The notes under the pieces are model-generated. The model ran no database searches. It worked only from the letters and a program-made list of their open reading frames with translations, and had not been told where the DNA came from. Below are positions 8,313-18,177 of a DNA stretch of 64,000 nt, one piece after another. The position numbers and the translations under genes are program-made. Where the stretch lies: contig CAJKXC010000007.1 in the NCBI GenBank assembly GCA_905203765.1, positions 1 through 64,000 on the forward strand. The letters are read 5' to 3'. Position 1 is the first letter of the stretch. Every line of letters begins with the position of its first letter. This DNA comes from an uncultured Bacteroides sp. GTDB lineage: Bacteria; Bacteroidota; Bacteroidia; Bacteroidales; Bacteroidaceae.

Positions 8313-10520
8313 ATGGAAAGTATTCTAAAAAAGACCGAGAACGCCGAAAGACTGTTGAAACTCACATCAGATACCATGATTCTTTTAGATAAAAATGGTG
8401 TCTGTGTGGATATTGCAATTTACAATGTAGATCTTTGGTTCCTGACGGAAGAAAAACTGCTGGGCAAGAACTTATTCCAACTAATACCGGAAAAGACCTA
8501 TCAGCAAGTCTACCCGGACTTCGAGAAGGTATTGACACATAAAATTCGCTTTGTGCGTAACTATGAAATGTCCTTGGGTAACACGACCTACTATTTTAAG
8601 TGCATCATGTGTCCATACAACGATATGGTACTTTGCCAATATCGGGACATCACAGAGAGAAGCCAGCGCAAACTGGAACTTGAAAAAAGAAATCATGAGC
8701 TCAACGAAATCCAGAAGGCTGCCCTCATCGGCATGTGGAGCTATGAGAAAAAACGGCATCTTTTCTGTTACCAGGGCCATACCGGCATCATGTGTACCGA
8801 AGAAGAACAAAGGATATCACTTGACGTTTACAGACAGCACATTTTACGCGAAGATTTGTGCTCTTTTAACAACTGGCTTGCACGCAACCTGGAAGGAAAC
8901 GTGGAAGACAGTGTAGACTACCGCATTCTTTTTGATAACCAAATCTTCTATATTCGCCTCAAGGCTTTCGCACGGGAAGAACATGAAGATGGTAATATTA
9001 TTTTAGAGGGATATATACAGAATATTACAGATATTCAAAAAAGGCGTAATGACATCAATCTTCTGACACACGCCATCAATAATTCTACTGAAAACATCTT
9101 TGCCGCCCGTGAAGACGGTACTTTGGTCTTTGCAAACCGGCTCTTTAAAAAATATTACAATATAGGGAATACGGAAGATATCACTAAAATGAAATTTCCC
9201 GAACTCGCATCGTCCGACAACAATAAACGGGTATGGGAAGATATGATGGCAACCATAAAAAAAGAAAAAGATAATAACAGCTTCATCATTTACCAACCCC
9301 TGGAAGAACATCCTGAAATATTGGCATACGAAGGGAATGCATATTGGGTAACCAGCGACGAAGGTGTAGAAACGATATGGGTATTTGGTCGGGACATATC
9401 CCAACGTATCCGGCACGAACAGCAGATTAAGTTGTTTAACCAGGTTTTGGATAAAGTGATCGCCAACCTTCCGGCAGGTATCGTTGTAAAAGACATCAAT
9501 AACGGATTCAAATATCTCTATCGCAACCGCGAATCCTATAACCGCAACATTCCCATGCAAGAAGCCTGGGGCAAAGACGACTTTGACTTCTATCCTCTGG
9601 AAGAAGCACAGGAGAAAAGAGCCCAAGATATTGAGATTGCCAAAACCGGTAAAGAAATGCACTGGATTGCAGAGGAGCATGACGGTAACGAGAAAACCAT
9701 CTATCTGGACAAGCGAAAGATCAAAATCGAAAGTAAAGACTTCCCGCCCATCCTGTTGAATATCGAATGGGACATCACAGAAATGGAGCAAATGAAACGC
9801 GAGTTGCTTATTGCCAAGGAAAAAGCCGAAACATCGGATCAATTGAAATCAGCATTCCTTGCCAATATGAGCCACGAAATACGCACGCCGCTCAATGCGA
9901 TTGTAGGTTTCTCGCGCATCATAGCCGAAAGCACGGACACAGAAGAGCGATTAAGCTATTATGAAATTGTAGAAGCCAACAACGAACGATTGCTCCAACT
10001 CATTAACGAAATTCTTGATCTGTCGAAGATAGAATCGGGCATTCTGGAATTTACCATCACTCCGGTGCATCTTCATCCACTCTGCAAAGAGATATACGAT
10101 GCACACCTCGTACGCTGCCCTGAAGGCGTCGAGTTGATATATGAGTCCTCGGATGAAAGCATTGTGATAGACGGAGACAAAAACCGTATCTTCCAGGTAA
10201 TATCCAACTTGATAGGAAATGCCTTCAAGTTCACGACTTCCGGCAGTATCAGCTACGGGTATCGGCGAGAAGGAGACCATGTTGTATTTCATGTCACCGA
10301 CACAGGTATAGGCATTGCAGCAGACAAACTAAACCGCATATTCGAACGCTTTGTCAAGGTAAATACCTTTGCACAAGGCACCGGATTGGGGCTATCTATC
10401 TGTAAGAGTATTATCGAGCGCTTGGGTGGAAACATTTCCGCCGCTTCCGAAATGGGAAAAGGGACAACATTTACATTCATCCTTCCTTTGAAAACGGCGG
10501 AAATGGAAAAGGCAGAATAG
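8313..10520 (+). CDS. Orphan multi-PAS sensor histidine kinase (soluble)
   Basis: A 735-residue kinase without signal peptide or membrane helix. Three or four PAS-like folds occupy about residues 10-500. A short coiled linker (QMKRELLIAKEKAE) precedes HisKA with the phosphoacceptor His521 in SHEIRTPLNAIVGFS. The ATPase domain has N-box SNLIGNAFKFT, G1 DTGIGIA, the RFVKV F-box and G2 GTGLGLSI. There is no receiver or response-regulator gene nearby. The catalytic half strongly resembles the kinase at 31642-34368 (near-identical H-box and DLSKIESGILE), so these are paralogues. The convergent gene's end lies 8 bp away. Signal unknown; a cytoplasmic redox or metabolite cue is plausible for PAS. 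Confidence 0.9.
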   Translation: MESILKKTENAERLLKLTSDTMILLDKNGVCVDIAIYNVDLWFLTEEKLLGKNLFQLIPEKTYQQVYPDFEKVLTHKIRFVRNYEMSLGNTTYYFKCIMCPYNDMVLCQYRDITERSQRKLELEKRNHELNEIQKAALIGMWSYEKKRHLFCYQGHTGIMCTEEEQRISLDVYRQHILREDLCSFNNWLARNLEGNVEDSVDYRILFDNQIFYIRLKAFAREEHEDGNIILEGYIQNITDIQKRRNDINLLTHAINNSTENIFAAREDGTLVFANRLFKKYYNIGNTEDITKMKFPELASSDNNKRVWEDMMATIKKEKDNNSFIIYQPLEEHPEILAYEGNAYWVTSDEGVETIWVFGRDISQRIRHEQQIKLFNQVLDKVIANLPAGIVVKDINNGFKYLYRNRESYNRNIPMQEAWGKDDFDFYPLEEAQEKRAQDIEIAKTGKEMHWIAEEHDGNEKTIYLDKRKIKIESKDFPPILLNIEWDITEMEQMKRELLIAKEKAETSDQLKSAFLANMSHEIRTPLNAIVGFSRIIAESTDTEERLSYYEIVEANNERLLQLINEILDLSKIESGILEFTITPVHLHPLCKEIYDAHLVRCPEGVELIYESSDESIVIDGDKNRIFQVISNLIGNAFKFTTSGSISYGYRREGDHVVFHVTDTGIGIAADKLNRIFERFVKVNTFAQGTGLGLSICKSIIERLGGNISAASEMGKGTTFTFILPLKTAEMEKAE

Positions 10521-10528
10521 CCAACTAC

Positions 10529-12307
10529 TTATGCAAAAATATCACTTCGCTGAATATAGGCTATCACATCGCCCTTATTAACAGTATCACCCTGTTGAGC
10601 GCAGATTTCGACGATACGACCTGTAAATCCGGTCAGTATCTTCTCATACTCTCCCCACGGTGTAGAAAGATAGCAGAATACTTCATCATGCTGGTATTTA
10701 CGTCCGATAAAGGGTGCCGAAGAGGGTCCTTCTACAGAGACTTCCCAAAGCACCTGTCCTTTAGCCGGTGCAATAATAGGATCGGCTTTGGCACGCTTCA
10801 ATCTTTTAATCTCTTCTTCCGAGTATCCGTTCTTCACCATAGCGGCATCCTTAGCACGTTGCAAATCATCCTCGAAACGCTTCTTGGCAGCACCCGACTT
10901 ATAATCGCGATATTGCCTGTCGTGCATAGCCAATTCGAAAAGTTCCTCATCATCGTCGCCATATTCCCAGCCATTCTCATCCATCTCCTTGCGATACTCA
11001 TCCAAAGCATCCGGATAGTTCAATTGCGGGTCTGTATCTACGAATTCATATCCTTTGGATTTGGCCAATTCCACAATTTCGGGAGCCAAAGCACCGGGAA
11101 GACGTCCGCTCTTACCCAGAATCATATCCCAGGTATGGTTGTCTATCATTGTCCAACGCTCTTCGCCCTTCACTTGCTGCATAAGGTTCATCAAGGCAAC
11201 ATTCTTCACGTATTGGCTGAACGGAGTTACCAACGGGGGATACCCCAACTTAGGCCATACATATTCCACCTCGTCGAAGAGCATCACCAACAGGTCGTCA
11301 ATGCTGAGTTCTGGCTCGTTCTTGCCTCTCAATATCATGTTGATACCGGAATGTACGCCTTTCAAGTCGGCCATCATAGACCCCATCATGCCACCGGGCA
11401 GTCCGCACTTCAACAAAAGCGAGGACATGTGCTTGTTCGTAGGATCCATGAAGTAGCCCAAGAAGTCGTCAATAAACTCTTGCGTCATGGCACGGGCTTT
11501 CATATAGGCCTTCATATTTATCTCGGGTACCTGGAATCCTAAATCTTTCAGCATGGCTTGCACAGAAATTACATCAGGGTGTACCTTTCCCCATGAAATA
11601 GGTTCCATAGCCACATCAATAATATCGGCACCGTTCTCGCATACTTCAAGAATAGAAGCCATAGACAGTCCGGGACCACTATGACCGTGATACTGTATCA
11701 ACACTTCGGGATGCTTCTCCTTAATGGTTTTCACCAACTGCCCCAACATGCCCGGACGGCCAATACCTGCCATATCCTTCAAACAGATTTCAGGTGCTCC
11801 GGCTTCAACCAGCCGGTCGGCAATTTCAGCGTAATACTCCACTGTATGTACAGGAGAATAAGTAATGCAGAGCGTGGCTTGCGGTATCATTCCCGCTTCC
11901 AGGGCATATTTGATGGAAGGAATAATATTTCTCGTCTCATTCAGTCCACAGAAGATGCGGGTGATATCAACACCTTGGGCATGTTTTACTTTGTACATCA
12001 GCCGACGTACATCTGCCGGAACAGGATACATACGCAAGGCATTCAGTCCACGGTCGAGCATATGCGTCTGAATGCCGGCTTCTCTGAAAGTCCGGGTAAA
12101 AGCCCGTACAGCTTTATTAGGATTCTCACCATAAAGCAGGTTTACCTGTTCAAAGGCACCACCATTGGTTTCAACCCGCGCAAAACAACCCATCTCAACT
12201 ATTAGCGGAGCAATGCGTACCAATTGGTCTACCCGGGGTTGATACTTACCGGAAGACTGCCACATATCCCGGTAAACAAGACTGAATTTAATTTCCTTTT
12301 TCATCAT
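10529..12307 (-). CDS. OadA/PycB-like carboxyltransferase with a degenerate biotinyl domain
   Basis: A 592-residue protein of the oxaloacetate decarboxylase alpha / pyruvate carboxylase B family. The TIM-barrel carboxyltransferase retains its metal-site elements: YRDMWQS near the N-terminus (canonical RDAHQS), AQGVDITRIFCGLN, the lysine-bearing LKDMAG and the His pair in QYHGHSGPG. The conserved-carboxylase middle domain follows. The C-terminal 75 residues look like a biotinyl/lipoyl domain (QQGDTVNKGDVIAYI), but the AMKM biotinylation site is replaced by GEYEK, with tyrosine aligned to the lysine. It would need a separate carrier protein or have changed chemistry. It stands alone, convergent with the upstream kinase. 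Start could be the second codon (12304). Confidence 0.8.
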   Translation of the reverse strand: MMKKEIKFSLVYRDMWQSSGKYQPRVDQLVRIAPLIVEMGCFARVETNGGAFEQVNLLYGENPNKAVRAFTRTFREAGIQTHMLDRGLNALRMYPVPADVRRLMYKVKHAQGVDITRIFCGLNETRNIIPSIKYALEAGMIPQATLCITYSPVHTVEYYAEIADRLVEAGAPEICLKDMAGIGRPGMLGQLVKTIKEKHPEVLIQYHGHSGPGLSMASILEVCENGADIIDVAMEPISWGKVHPDVISVQAMLKDLGFQVPEINMKAYMKARAMTQEFIDDFLGYFMDPTNKHMSSLLLKCGLPGGMMGSMMADLKGVHSGINMILRGKNEPELSIDDLLVMLFDEVEYVWPKLGYPPLVTPFSQYVKNVALMNLMQQVKGEERWTMIDNHTWDMILGKSGRLPGALAPEIVELAKSKGYEFVDTDPQLNYPDALDEYRKEMDENGWEYGDDDEELFELAMHDRQYRDYKSGAAKKRFEDDLQRAKDAAMVKNGYSEEEIKRLKRAKADPIIAPAKGQVLWEVSVEGPSSAPFIGRKYQHDEVFCYLSTPWGEYEKILTGFTGRIVEICAQQGDTVNKGDVIAYIQRSDIFA

Positions 12308-12463
12308 AGTAAGTAATAAGGGATTATTTCTTCGGTTAACTTAACATATACAAATATAAGAGATTATTCTGACATATAGTCACGAATAATCCCTCAAAAT
12401 TCCATCCAAAAGACATGTTTAATATCATATTGTCGCGCCCGACTGAAATTTAACTATTAATAA

Positions 12464-12967
12464 TCAAACAAAATCTCTCAATTCTTCCTGCAACTTCTGA
12501 CGGGTAAAGAAAATCCTACTTTTGACGGTTCCAAGAGGCAGTCCCAGACGCTCGGCTATTTCACGATACTTAAAGCCGGAAACATGCATGGAGAAAGGAA
12601 CTTTATAATCGCGGGGAAGGGAATTGACGATGCGATGCATTTCTTTTAAATCATAAGCCCCCTCGGTACTTGCAAAACCCGAATCTTGGGGCATACTCAA
12701 GTGATATAGGTTGTCGGTCTGGTCTACAAATGTTTGTTCACGAACTATTTTCCGATAGTTATTAATGAAGATATTACGCATAATTGTGTACATCCAACCC
12801 CTGAAATTGGTCTCAGGTTCAAACTTGTCTTCGTTGTCCAAAGCCTTAAGAGATGTCTCTTGCAACAAATCATTCGCTTCTTCCCGGTCGGCTGTCAACT
12901 TGTATGCAAAGCGAAGCAGTTCTTCTTGCACTGCAAGTAAATCTTTTCTAAAACTGTAAGTATTCAT
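12464..12967 (-). CDS. ECF-type RNA polymerase sigma factor
   Basis: A 167-residue sigma-70 family factor. Region 2 contains RFAYKLTADREEANDLLQE and FRGWMYTIMRNIFINNYRK; region 4 contains VPFSMHVSGFKYREIAERL and GTVKSRIFFTRQKLQEEL. The start at 12967 is chosen because an upstream in-frame extension of 36 residues has no sigma similarity and crosses a repeat region. No anti-sigma gene lies next to it, so control may be transcriptional or by a distant partner. Target promoters cannot be read from this window. Confidence 0.9.
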   Translation of the reverse strand: MNTYSFRKDLLAVQEELLRFAYKLTADREEANDLLQETSLKALDNEDKFEPETNFRGWMYTIMRNIFINNYRKIVREQTFVDQTDNLYHLSMPQDSGFASTEGAYDLKEMHRIVNSLPRDYKVPFSMHVSGFKYREIAERLGLPLGTVKSRIFFTRQKLQEELRDFV

Positions 12968-13063
12968 ACTTTGCTCAATTTTTAAAATGGTTAATATTGG
13001 TTTAGGTTTTACGGTTGCAAGTATAAGGAAGATTTGAAACTGCAGGGGACGGAATACGATTTT

Positions 13064-13129
13064 TATTAGGGGCAAAAACTATCAATTGACAGTTTTCACC
13101 CCTGTTTTTGACAGTTTTTGGGCGGTACC
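13064..13129. repeat. Short 22-bp-period repeat (candidate array 5)
   Basis: ttgacagtttt occurs at 13086 and at 13108, exactly 22 bp apart, each followed by a different 11-bp linker. An inverted imperfect copy (aaaactatcaa, 13075-13085) precedes them, so the first pair forms a dyad. It lies between the divergent ECF sigma and M16 protease genes, about 60 bp upstream of the protease -7 box. Only two to three units exist, so this is weaker than the other arrays. It could instead be a regulatory operator. Confidence 0.4.
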
Positions 13130-13186
13130 AACACCTAAAAGCTATCTTTTTTCCGATGATTTCGTAGAAGATATGTGATTTTTTCA

Positions 13187-13194
13187 TAGCTTTG
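13187..13194 (+). promoter_or_regulatory. Probable -7 box of the M16 protease gene
   Basis: TAGCTTTG matches TAnnTTTG and lies 46 bp upstream of the start at 13241. No convincing -33 box. Confidence 0.45.
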
Positions 13195-13240
13195 TATACA
13201 TATAAGAAAACACTTTATTTACAAAAAAACACTTTATTTT

Positions 13241-16144
13241 ATGAAAGCATTTCAAATTAAGTCACTTCTTTTGCTGGCTGCTTTCTTTATCTCCTTGCCT
13301 TCCTTCGGTCAAGGATTGAAAGCATTCAAGCTAAAGAACGGCCTTTCCGTATATATATGGGAAGACGATTCTAAATCCGATGTATTCGGATTAGTAGGTG
13401 TACGGGCAGGCTCTATCAATGATCCTGAGAAATACACGGGGCTGGCTCACTATCTGGAACACGTCATGTTTAAAGGCACTGATAAGATCGGTGCCCTGGA
13501 CTGGACAGAAGAAGAACCTATCTACAAAGAAATCATCGCTAAGTACGATCAAATGGCTCAAGAAGCCGATCCGGGAAAAAAAGAAGCTATCAGCAAAGAA
13601 ATCAATGAACTGACTGTCAAAGCCGGCAAACTCAGTCTTCCCAACGAATATTCCAACCTGATGGAAAGCATCGGTGCCAAAAGAGTGAATGCAGGAACCT
13701 ATTACGACTGGACTTTCTATCACTGTTCTTTCCCTGCCTATCAAGTCAATAAATGGCTGGAGATATCTTCCCAACGTTTTATGTATCCGGTATTCCGTTC
13801 TTTCCAATCGGAATTGGAAAATGTATATGAGGAATACAACCGTGCGCAAGATGACCAAGGACGGGTACAAAACCAGTTTGTCATGGAGAAAGCCTTTGCA
13901 GGGCATCCTTACTCCCGTGCCATCATCGGCTTGCCCGAACATCTGAAAAACCCGCAATTAAGTAAATTGATTGAATTCTACGAACAATGGTATGTACCCG
14001 AAAACATGGTACTGGTACTGGTCGGAAACATCAAAGCACAACAAATCAGCGGACGTATCAATGCTGCCTTCGGACGCCTGCCCAAGAAGCCGATCCCCGA
14101 ACGCAAAGTCTATCCCAACCTTGAAATCAAAGGCCGCACACAATATTCGGCAAAAATAGGTTTCTACCCACAAGTTTCGTTAATATTCAAAGGCGTACCT
14201 GCCGGACATCCCGATGAAGATGCGCTGGATATCGCCTTATCTCTGCTGAACAACAACAGCCAGACAGGAACTATGGATAAGCTGGTACTGGATGGCGAGC
14301 TGACCAGTGCCGGCGCCTATGCACGAACCTTCCGCGAACAAGGGCGTGCCATTGTAAGCGCTATCCCACTCTACGATGAAAACCAACGCCGTTTCGAATC
14401 CAACAAGAGTGCCGAAAAGAAAGCACTAAAAGCCATCCAGCAGATTGCTAACGGGGAATTTGAAGACTGGAAGATCGATGCCATCAAAGCTGAATTGTGC
14501 CGACAATTCGACTTGCAGATGGAATCGAACGAAGAAAAAGCCATGATATTGATGAATGCTTTCTATAACGAGCAAGATCTGGGCGAGGTATTGAACTACA
14601 AAGATAAAATCATGGCCATCACCACCGAAGACATCAAACGTGTAGCCAAAGAATACCTGTCGGACAATTACCTGGCACTCTATATTGAAAAAGGCAAGCC
14701 GAGCAAAAACGGCAAGATAGAAAAACCGGGTTACAAACCCATAGAGCCACCGGTAGGCCAAGAATCTCTATACGCCACACAGTTCAAGAATATGCCTTTC
14801 GGACAGGTAGACGAGAACTTTGTGGACTATGGCGAGGTACAGATAAAGCAACTGAACGAACGTTCCAAAATGTATTATACACCAAACAAGGAGAACAACA
14901 TCTTCCAATTGGTAGTACAATACGGAGCCGGCGAGCGTGAATTCCCCAAACTGGGTTTTGCCGCAAACCTGATGAACAATGCCGGTATCATGGGAGCTTA
15001 TGAACCGCAGCAACTGAAAGAAGAACTTAGCAAACTGAATGCAACCTGCCACGTATCGGCTGATGCAGACAACCTATATGTTATAATGGAAGGCTACGAG
15101 GAAACATTGCCGCAAGCCTGCCAACTCCTCTCCCGACAGATTCTGATGCCTAAATTGGACGACAGACAACTGGCACGCCTGAAGGGTTCGGAAATGGGTA
15201 TGCGCCAACAACGCAAAGAGAACGTCAGCATCCTTAGTGAGGCCCTGCACCAATACATGCTCTACGGAGAGAAATCCGATTACATCGATGAACCAACCGA
15301 CAAGGAGATCTATGAGTTGCAAATATCCGAGTTGACAGGCGATATCAACCGTGCTTCCAACTATGAAGCCAAGATATTCTATACCGGAACGCTTCCTTTC
15401 GAACAAACTTATGATATTCTGAACAAGAATCTCCCGCTGGTGGCAAACGAACGTCCGTCCAACTCTCCGCAAGTAAAGGAAATGGTGCCGGTCACTGAAA
15501 ATACAGTCTACTTCCTACCCAACAGTGATGCCGAGCAAGCACAGATACACCTTTACATTCCCATGCAGAAAGCCGATAAAAAGGACGATGTACTGCGCAG
15601 TGCATTCAACCAATATTTCGGTTTGGACTTCACCGGTCTTGTTTTAAATGAGATCCGCGAAAAGCGTTCTATGGCTTATTCGGCCTACGCATACGTCGGA
15701 ACACAGAATATAGCAGGAAAAGCAAGTTACCTGCGTGGATATATCGGTACCCAGAACGACAAAGCAAACGACGCTTTGGAAGTACTGATGGGTCTTATCA
15801 ACGATATGCCCAAGAACCCGAAACGTATTGATAATATCAAGAGCTATCTCCGCCAGTCCATGCTGACCAGTCATCCGAGTTTCCGCTACAAAGCGATGGA
15901 ACTGGTAGAATTGGGATATAGAGGCTATACGGATGACCCCGCCAAAGAGAACCTGCCGAAAGTAGACGTATTGACCTTCGACGATATTGTGAAATTCTAC
16001 GAAGAGAATATAAAAGGGAAACCTTACTGCATCGGTATCATGGGCGATCCGAAAAGCATCGACCTGAAGAAACTGGAGAAATTCGGCAAAGTAGTGAAAC
16101 TGAGCGAACGCAAATTGTTCAATACCAAGGATGCCATGTTCTAA
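13241..16144 (+). CDS. Exported two-unit M16 (insulinase/pitrilysin) metallopeptidase
   Basis: A 967-residue zinc protease with a signal peptide (cut after PSFGQ). The inverted zinc motif is His70-x-x-Glu73-His74 in AHYLEHVMFKG, with the distal glutamate in the ELENVYEEYNRAQDD block (around residue 195). The first half is the active M16 pair of domains; the second half (around 500-960) is the inactive C-terminal homologue, including REKRSMAYSAYAY. The full clamshell is therefore in one chain, as in pitrilysin. It probably degrades peptides in the periplasm. It is a single-gene unit closed by the hairpin at 16188. Confidence 0.93.
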   Translation: MKAFQIKSLLLLAAFFISLPSFGQGLKAFKLKNGLSVYIWEDDSKSDVFGLVGVRAGSINDPEKYTGLAHYLEHVMFKGTDKIGALDWTEEEPIYKEIIAKYDQMAQEADPGKKEAISKEINELTVKAGKLSLPNEYSNLMESIGAKRVNAGTYYDWTFYHCSFPAYQVNKWLEISSQRFMYPVFRSFQSELENVYEEYNRAQDDQGRVQNQFVMEKAFAGHPYSRAIIGLPEHLKNPQLSKLIEFYEQWYVPENMVLVLVGNIKAQQISGRINAAFGRLPKKPIPERKVYPNLEIKGRTQYSAKIGFYPQVSLIFKGVPAGHPDEDALDIALSLLNNNSQTGTMDKLVLDGELTSAGAYARTFREQGRAIVSAIPLYDENQRRFESNKSAEKKALKAIQQIANGEFEDWKIDAIKAELCRQFDLQMESNEEKAMILMNAFYNEQDLGEVLNYKDKIMAITTEDIKRVAKEYLSDNYLALYIEKGKPSKNGKIEKPGYKPIEPPVGQESLYATQFKNMPFGQVDENFVDYGEVQIKQLNERSKMYYTPNKENNIFQLVVQYGAGEREFPKLGFAANLMNNAGIMGAYEPQQLKEELSKLNATCHVSADADNLYVIMEGYEETLPQACQLLSRQILMPKLDDRQLARLKGSEMGMRQQRKENVSILSEALHQYMLYGEKSDYIDEPTDKEIYELQISELTGDINRASNYEAKIFYTGTLPFEQTYDILNKNLPLVANERPSNSPQVKEMVPVTENTVYFLPNSDAEQAQIHLYIPMQKADKKDDVLRSAFNQYFGLDFTGLVLNEIREKRSMAYSAYAYVGTQNIAGKASYLRGYIGTQNDKANDALEVLMGLINDMPKNPKRIDNIKSYLRQSMLTSHPSFRYKAMELVELGYRGYTDDPAKENLPKVDVLTFDDIVKFYEENIKGKPYCIGIMGDPKSIDLKKLEKFGKVVKLSERKLFNTKDAMF

Positions 16145-16187
16145 AACGGAACACCGGTTCCCAATAACTTAAAACAACAAACAAAAA

Positions 16188-16224
16188 GAATCCCCGGCAT
16201 TACAGTTGCAAATGCCGGGGATTC
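16188..16224. terminator. Bidirectional intrinsic terminator
   Basis: A perfect 13-bp GC-rich stem (gaatccccggcat, 16188-16200, with 16212-16224) lies between the converging M16 and TRIC-type genes. The minus-strand reading is followed by five T, the plus-strand reading by a weaker T-rich stretch. It probably serves both genes. Confidence 0.8.
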
Positions 16225-16244
16225 CTATTTCAACGAGCAAACGG

Positions 16245-16871
16245 TTATTCCCCTTTCCCTTCTTCATTGCCCGAAAGGATGGGCAGACAGATGTTGTACT
16301 TCACCGCCAGGATGCGTGTAACAAACACCGATGCACCGCCTATAATCTGGCAAAGGAACGACTCCATTCCTACAAGATCGCAAATCCAATAGACAGCACC
16401 GCCCACTACACACGCCATTGCATAAATCTCCTTTCGGAATATCAAAGGGATTTCGTTGATGAAAACGTCGCGAATCACACCGCCCGCAGCTCCGGTGATG
16501 CTACCCATGATGATGGCAACCCAGAAAGGATAGCCCAGCGAGAGGCTCTTGCCCACACCAACCACCGTAAACAGTGCCAACCCGATACTGTCGAAAATGA
16601 AGAATGTATTGTGCAAATGGATAAGATGCTTTCCGAAAAGAATTACCCAGAGCAAGGCAAGCCCGGTACATATCAAGTAGATGGGGTCCGTCATCCAGCC
16701 GGGAGTAACGTCCAGCAACAAATCGCGTATCGTACCGCCGCCGATGGCAGTTACAAAACCTACTACATACGCCCCAAACCAGTCGAAGCGTTTGGCCGAA
16801 GCCAGACGTATGCCGCTGATAGCGAAGGCAAACGTACCGATAAAATCGAGTATCTGAACAAATGTTGGCAT
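16245..16871 (-). CDS. TRIC/UPF0126-type trimeric cation channel family protein
   Basis: A 208-residue membrane protein with seven predicted helices. It shows the two inverted glycine-rich repeats of the prokaryotic TRIC family: GTFAFAISGIRLASAK with GGGTIRDLLL in the first half, and GAAGGVIRDVF in the second. Bacterial members form trimeric K+-permeable channels in vitro; physiological role in Bacteroides is unknown. The gene is alone, divergent from wecB. Confidence 0.85.
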   Translation of the reverse strand: MPTFVQILDFIGTFAFAISGIRLASAKRFDWFGAYVVGFVTAIGGGTIRDLLLDVTPGWMTDPIYLICTGLALLWVILFGKHLIHLHNTFFIFDSIGLALFTVVGVGKSLSLGYPFWVAIIMGSITGAAGGVIRDVFINEIPLIFRKEIYAMACVVGGAVYWICDLVGMESFLCQIIGGASVFVTRILAVKYNICLPILSGNEEGKGE

Positions 16872-16921
16872 ATCACAGTTAATTTATCGGCAAAGTAACA
16901 AATAATTTCCCTAAGAAAACG

Positions 16922-16929
16922 TATTTTTG
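16922..16929 (+). promoter_or_regulatory. Probable -7 box of wecB
   Basis: TATTTTTG matches TAnnTTTG, 26 bp upstream of the start codon at 16956, within the divergent control region shared with the TRIC-type gene. Confidence 0.4.
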
Positions 16930-16955
16930 TTCCATCAATTTTCACCACTACGACA

Positions 16956-18053
16956 ATGAAAATAACGATTGTATCGGGCGCACGTCCCAATTTCATGAAA
17001 ATAGCTCCCATCTGCCGTGCCATCGACGCAGCAAGAGAGGCAGGCAAGAATATCTCTTACCGCTTAGTTTACACCGGAACAGAAGATGACACCAGCCTGG
17101 ACGCTTCCCTCTTCTCCGACCTTGCCATGAGAAAGCCCGATGCTCACCTGGGCGTCAGCGGGCACGACCACTCACAGGTTGCCGCCGATATCATGCTCGC
17201 TTTTGAGAAAGAGTTGGACACCAACCCTGCACAGGTAGTACTGGTGGTGGATGATATGACAGCTACCATGAGTTGCTCCATCGTTGCCAAGAAACGCGGG
17301 TTAAAGGTGGCACACGTCATAGCCGGCACCCGCTCCTTCGATATGAACATGCCTCGCGAGGTGAACCGTACCATCGTAGACGCTATCTCCGATTACCTCT
17401 TTACCGCCGGCATGGTGGCAAACCGGAACCTTAACCAGGAAGGCATGATACCGGAATACATCCATTACGTGGGTAACATTCTGATTGATACGATCCGATA
17501 CAACCGTCACCGCCTGGTGCAACCCATGTGGTTCTCCACCCTCGGCCTGCGCAAAGGCAACTATCTGTTGCTCACCCTCAACCGCCACGACCTGTTGGAG
17601 AAGAAAGCCGTATTGCACTCCCTGATTCAGACCGTAATCGAAAAGGCCGACGGTATGCCCATCGTCGCCCCTCTACATCCCTATGTAGAGAAAGCAGTAA
17701 AATCATTGGGGCTGAACGCGCCCAACCTGCACATCCTGCCTCCGCAGAGTTACCTACACTTCGGCTTCCTCATCAACCAGGCCAAAGGTATCGTCACCGA
17801 CTCGGGCAATATAGCCGAAGAAGCGACCTTCCTCGACGTTCCCTGTATCACCCTCAATACTTATGCCGAGCATCCCGAAACCTGGCGCATCGGCACAAAT
17901 GAGTTGGTAGGCGAAAACTCCTTCGCCCTCTCCGCTTCGCTCGACAAGTTGCTGCACGGAGAATGGAAACACACCACCCTGCCCGACCGATGGGACGGAC
18001 GTACGGCAGAACGCATCGTACAGACGCTTCTCAACGGGGATACTCAAAAGTAA
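16956..18053 (+). CDS. wecB: UDP-N-acetylglucosamine 2-epimerase, non-hydrolysing
   Basis: A 365-residue cytoplasmic enzyme that interconverts UDP-GlcNAc and UDP-ManNAc, the precursor of ManNAc-derived capsule and surface sugars. The GT-B-like fold shows GARPNFMKIAPI at the N-terminus, GTRSFDMNMPREVNRTIVD mid-chain, LTLNRHDLL, and the C-terminal nucleotide-binding DSGNIAEEATFLDVPCITL with the family's paired glutamates. Length is typical. There is no neighbouring capsule cluster; it stands alone, so it may supply several polysaccharide loci. The last 100 codons and the following 120 bp contain no hairpin strong enough to call. Confidence 0.9.
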   Translation: MKITIVSGARPNFMKIAPICRAIDAAREAGKNISYRLVYTGTEDDTSLDASLFSDLAMRKPDAHLGVSGHDHSQVAADIMLAFEKELDTNPAQVVLVVDDMTATMSCSIVAKKRGLKVAHVIAGTRSFDMNMPREVNRTIVDAISDYLFTAGMVANRNLNQEGMIPEYIHYVGNILIDTIRYNRHRLVQPMWFSTLGLRKGNYLLLTLNRHDLLEKKAVLHSLIQTVIEKADGMPIVAPLHPYVEKAVKSLGLNAPNLHILPPQSYLHFGFLINQAKGIVTDSGNIAEEATFLDVPCITLNTYAEHPETWRIGTNELVGENSFALSASLDKLLHGEWKHTTLPDRWDGRTAERIVQTLLNGDTQK

Positions 18054-18159
18054 CAACTGAGGACTCCCCCCGAGAAATGCATTTAAGAAGTTGTTCACTA
18101 CTTAAACATTCCTCTTATTTCTTTAGATTATATTTGCTTCTCGATTAACAGTAATTTGC

Positions 18160-18167
18160 TAACTTTG
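18160..18167 (+). promoter_or_regulatory. Probable -7 box immediately before the DUF5686 gene
   Basis: TAACTTTG matches TAnnTTTG. A TTTG sits 23 bp upstream (18133-18136), slightly longer than the usual spacing. The start codon at 18178 is only 10 bp downstream, so the mRNA would have almost no leader. Confidence 0.45.
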
Positions 18168-18177
18168 CGGCTTGATT

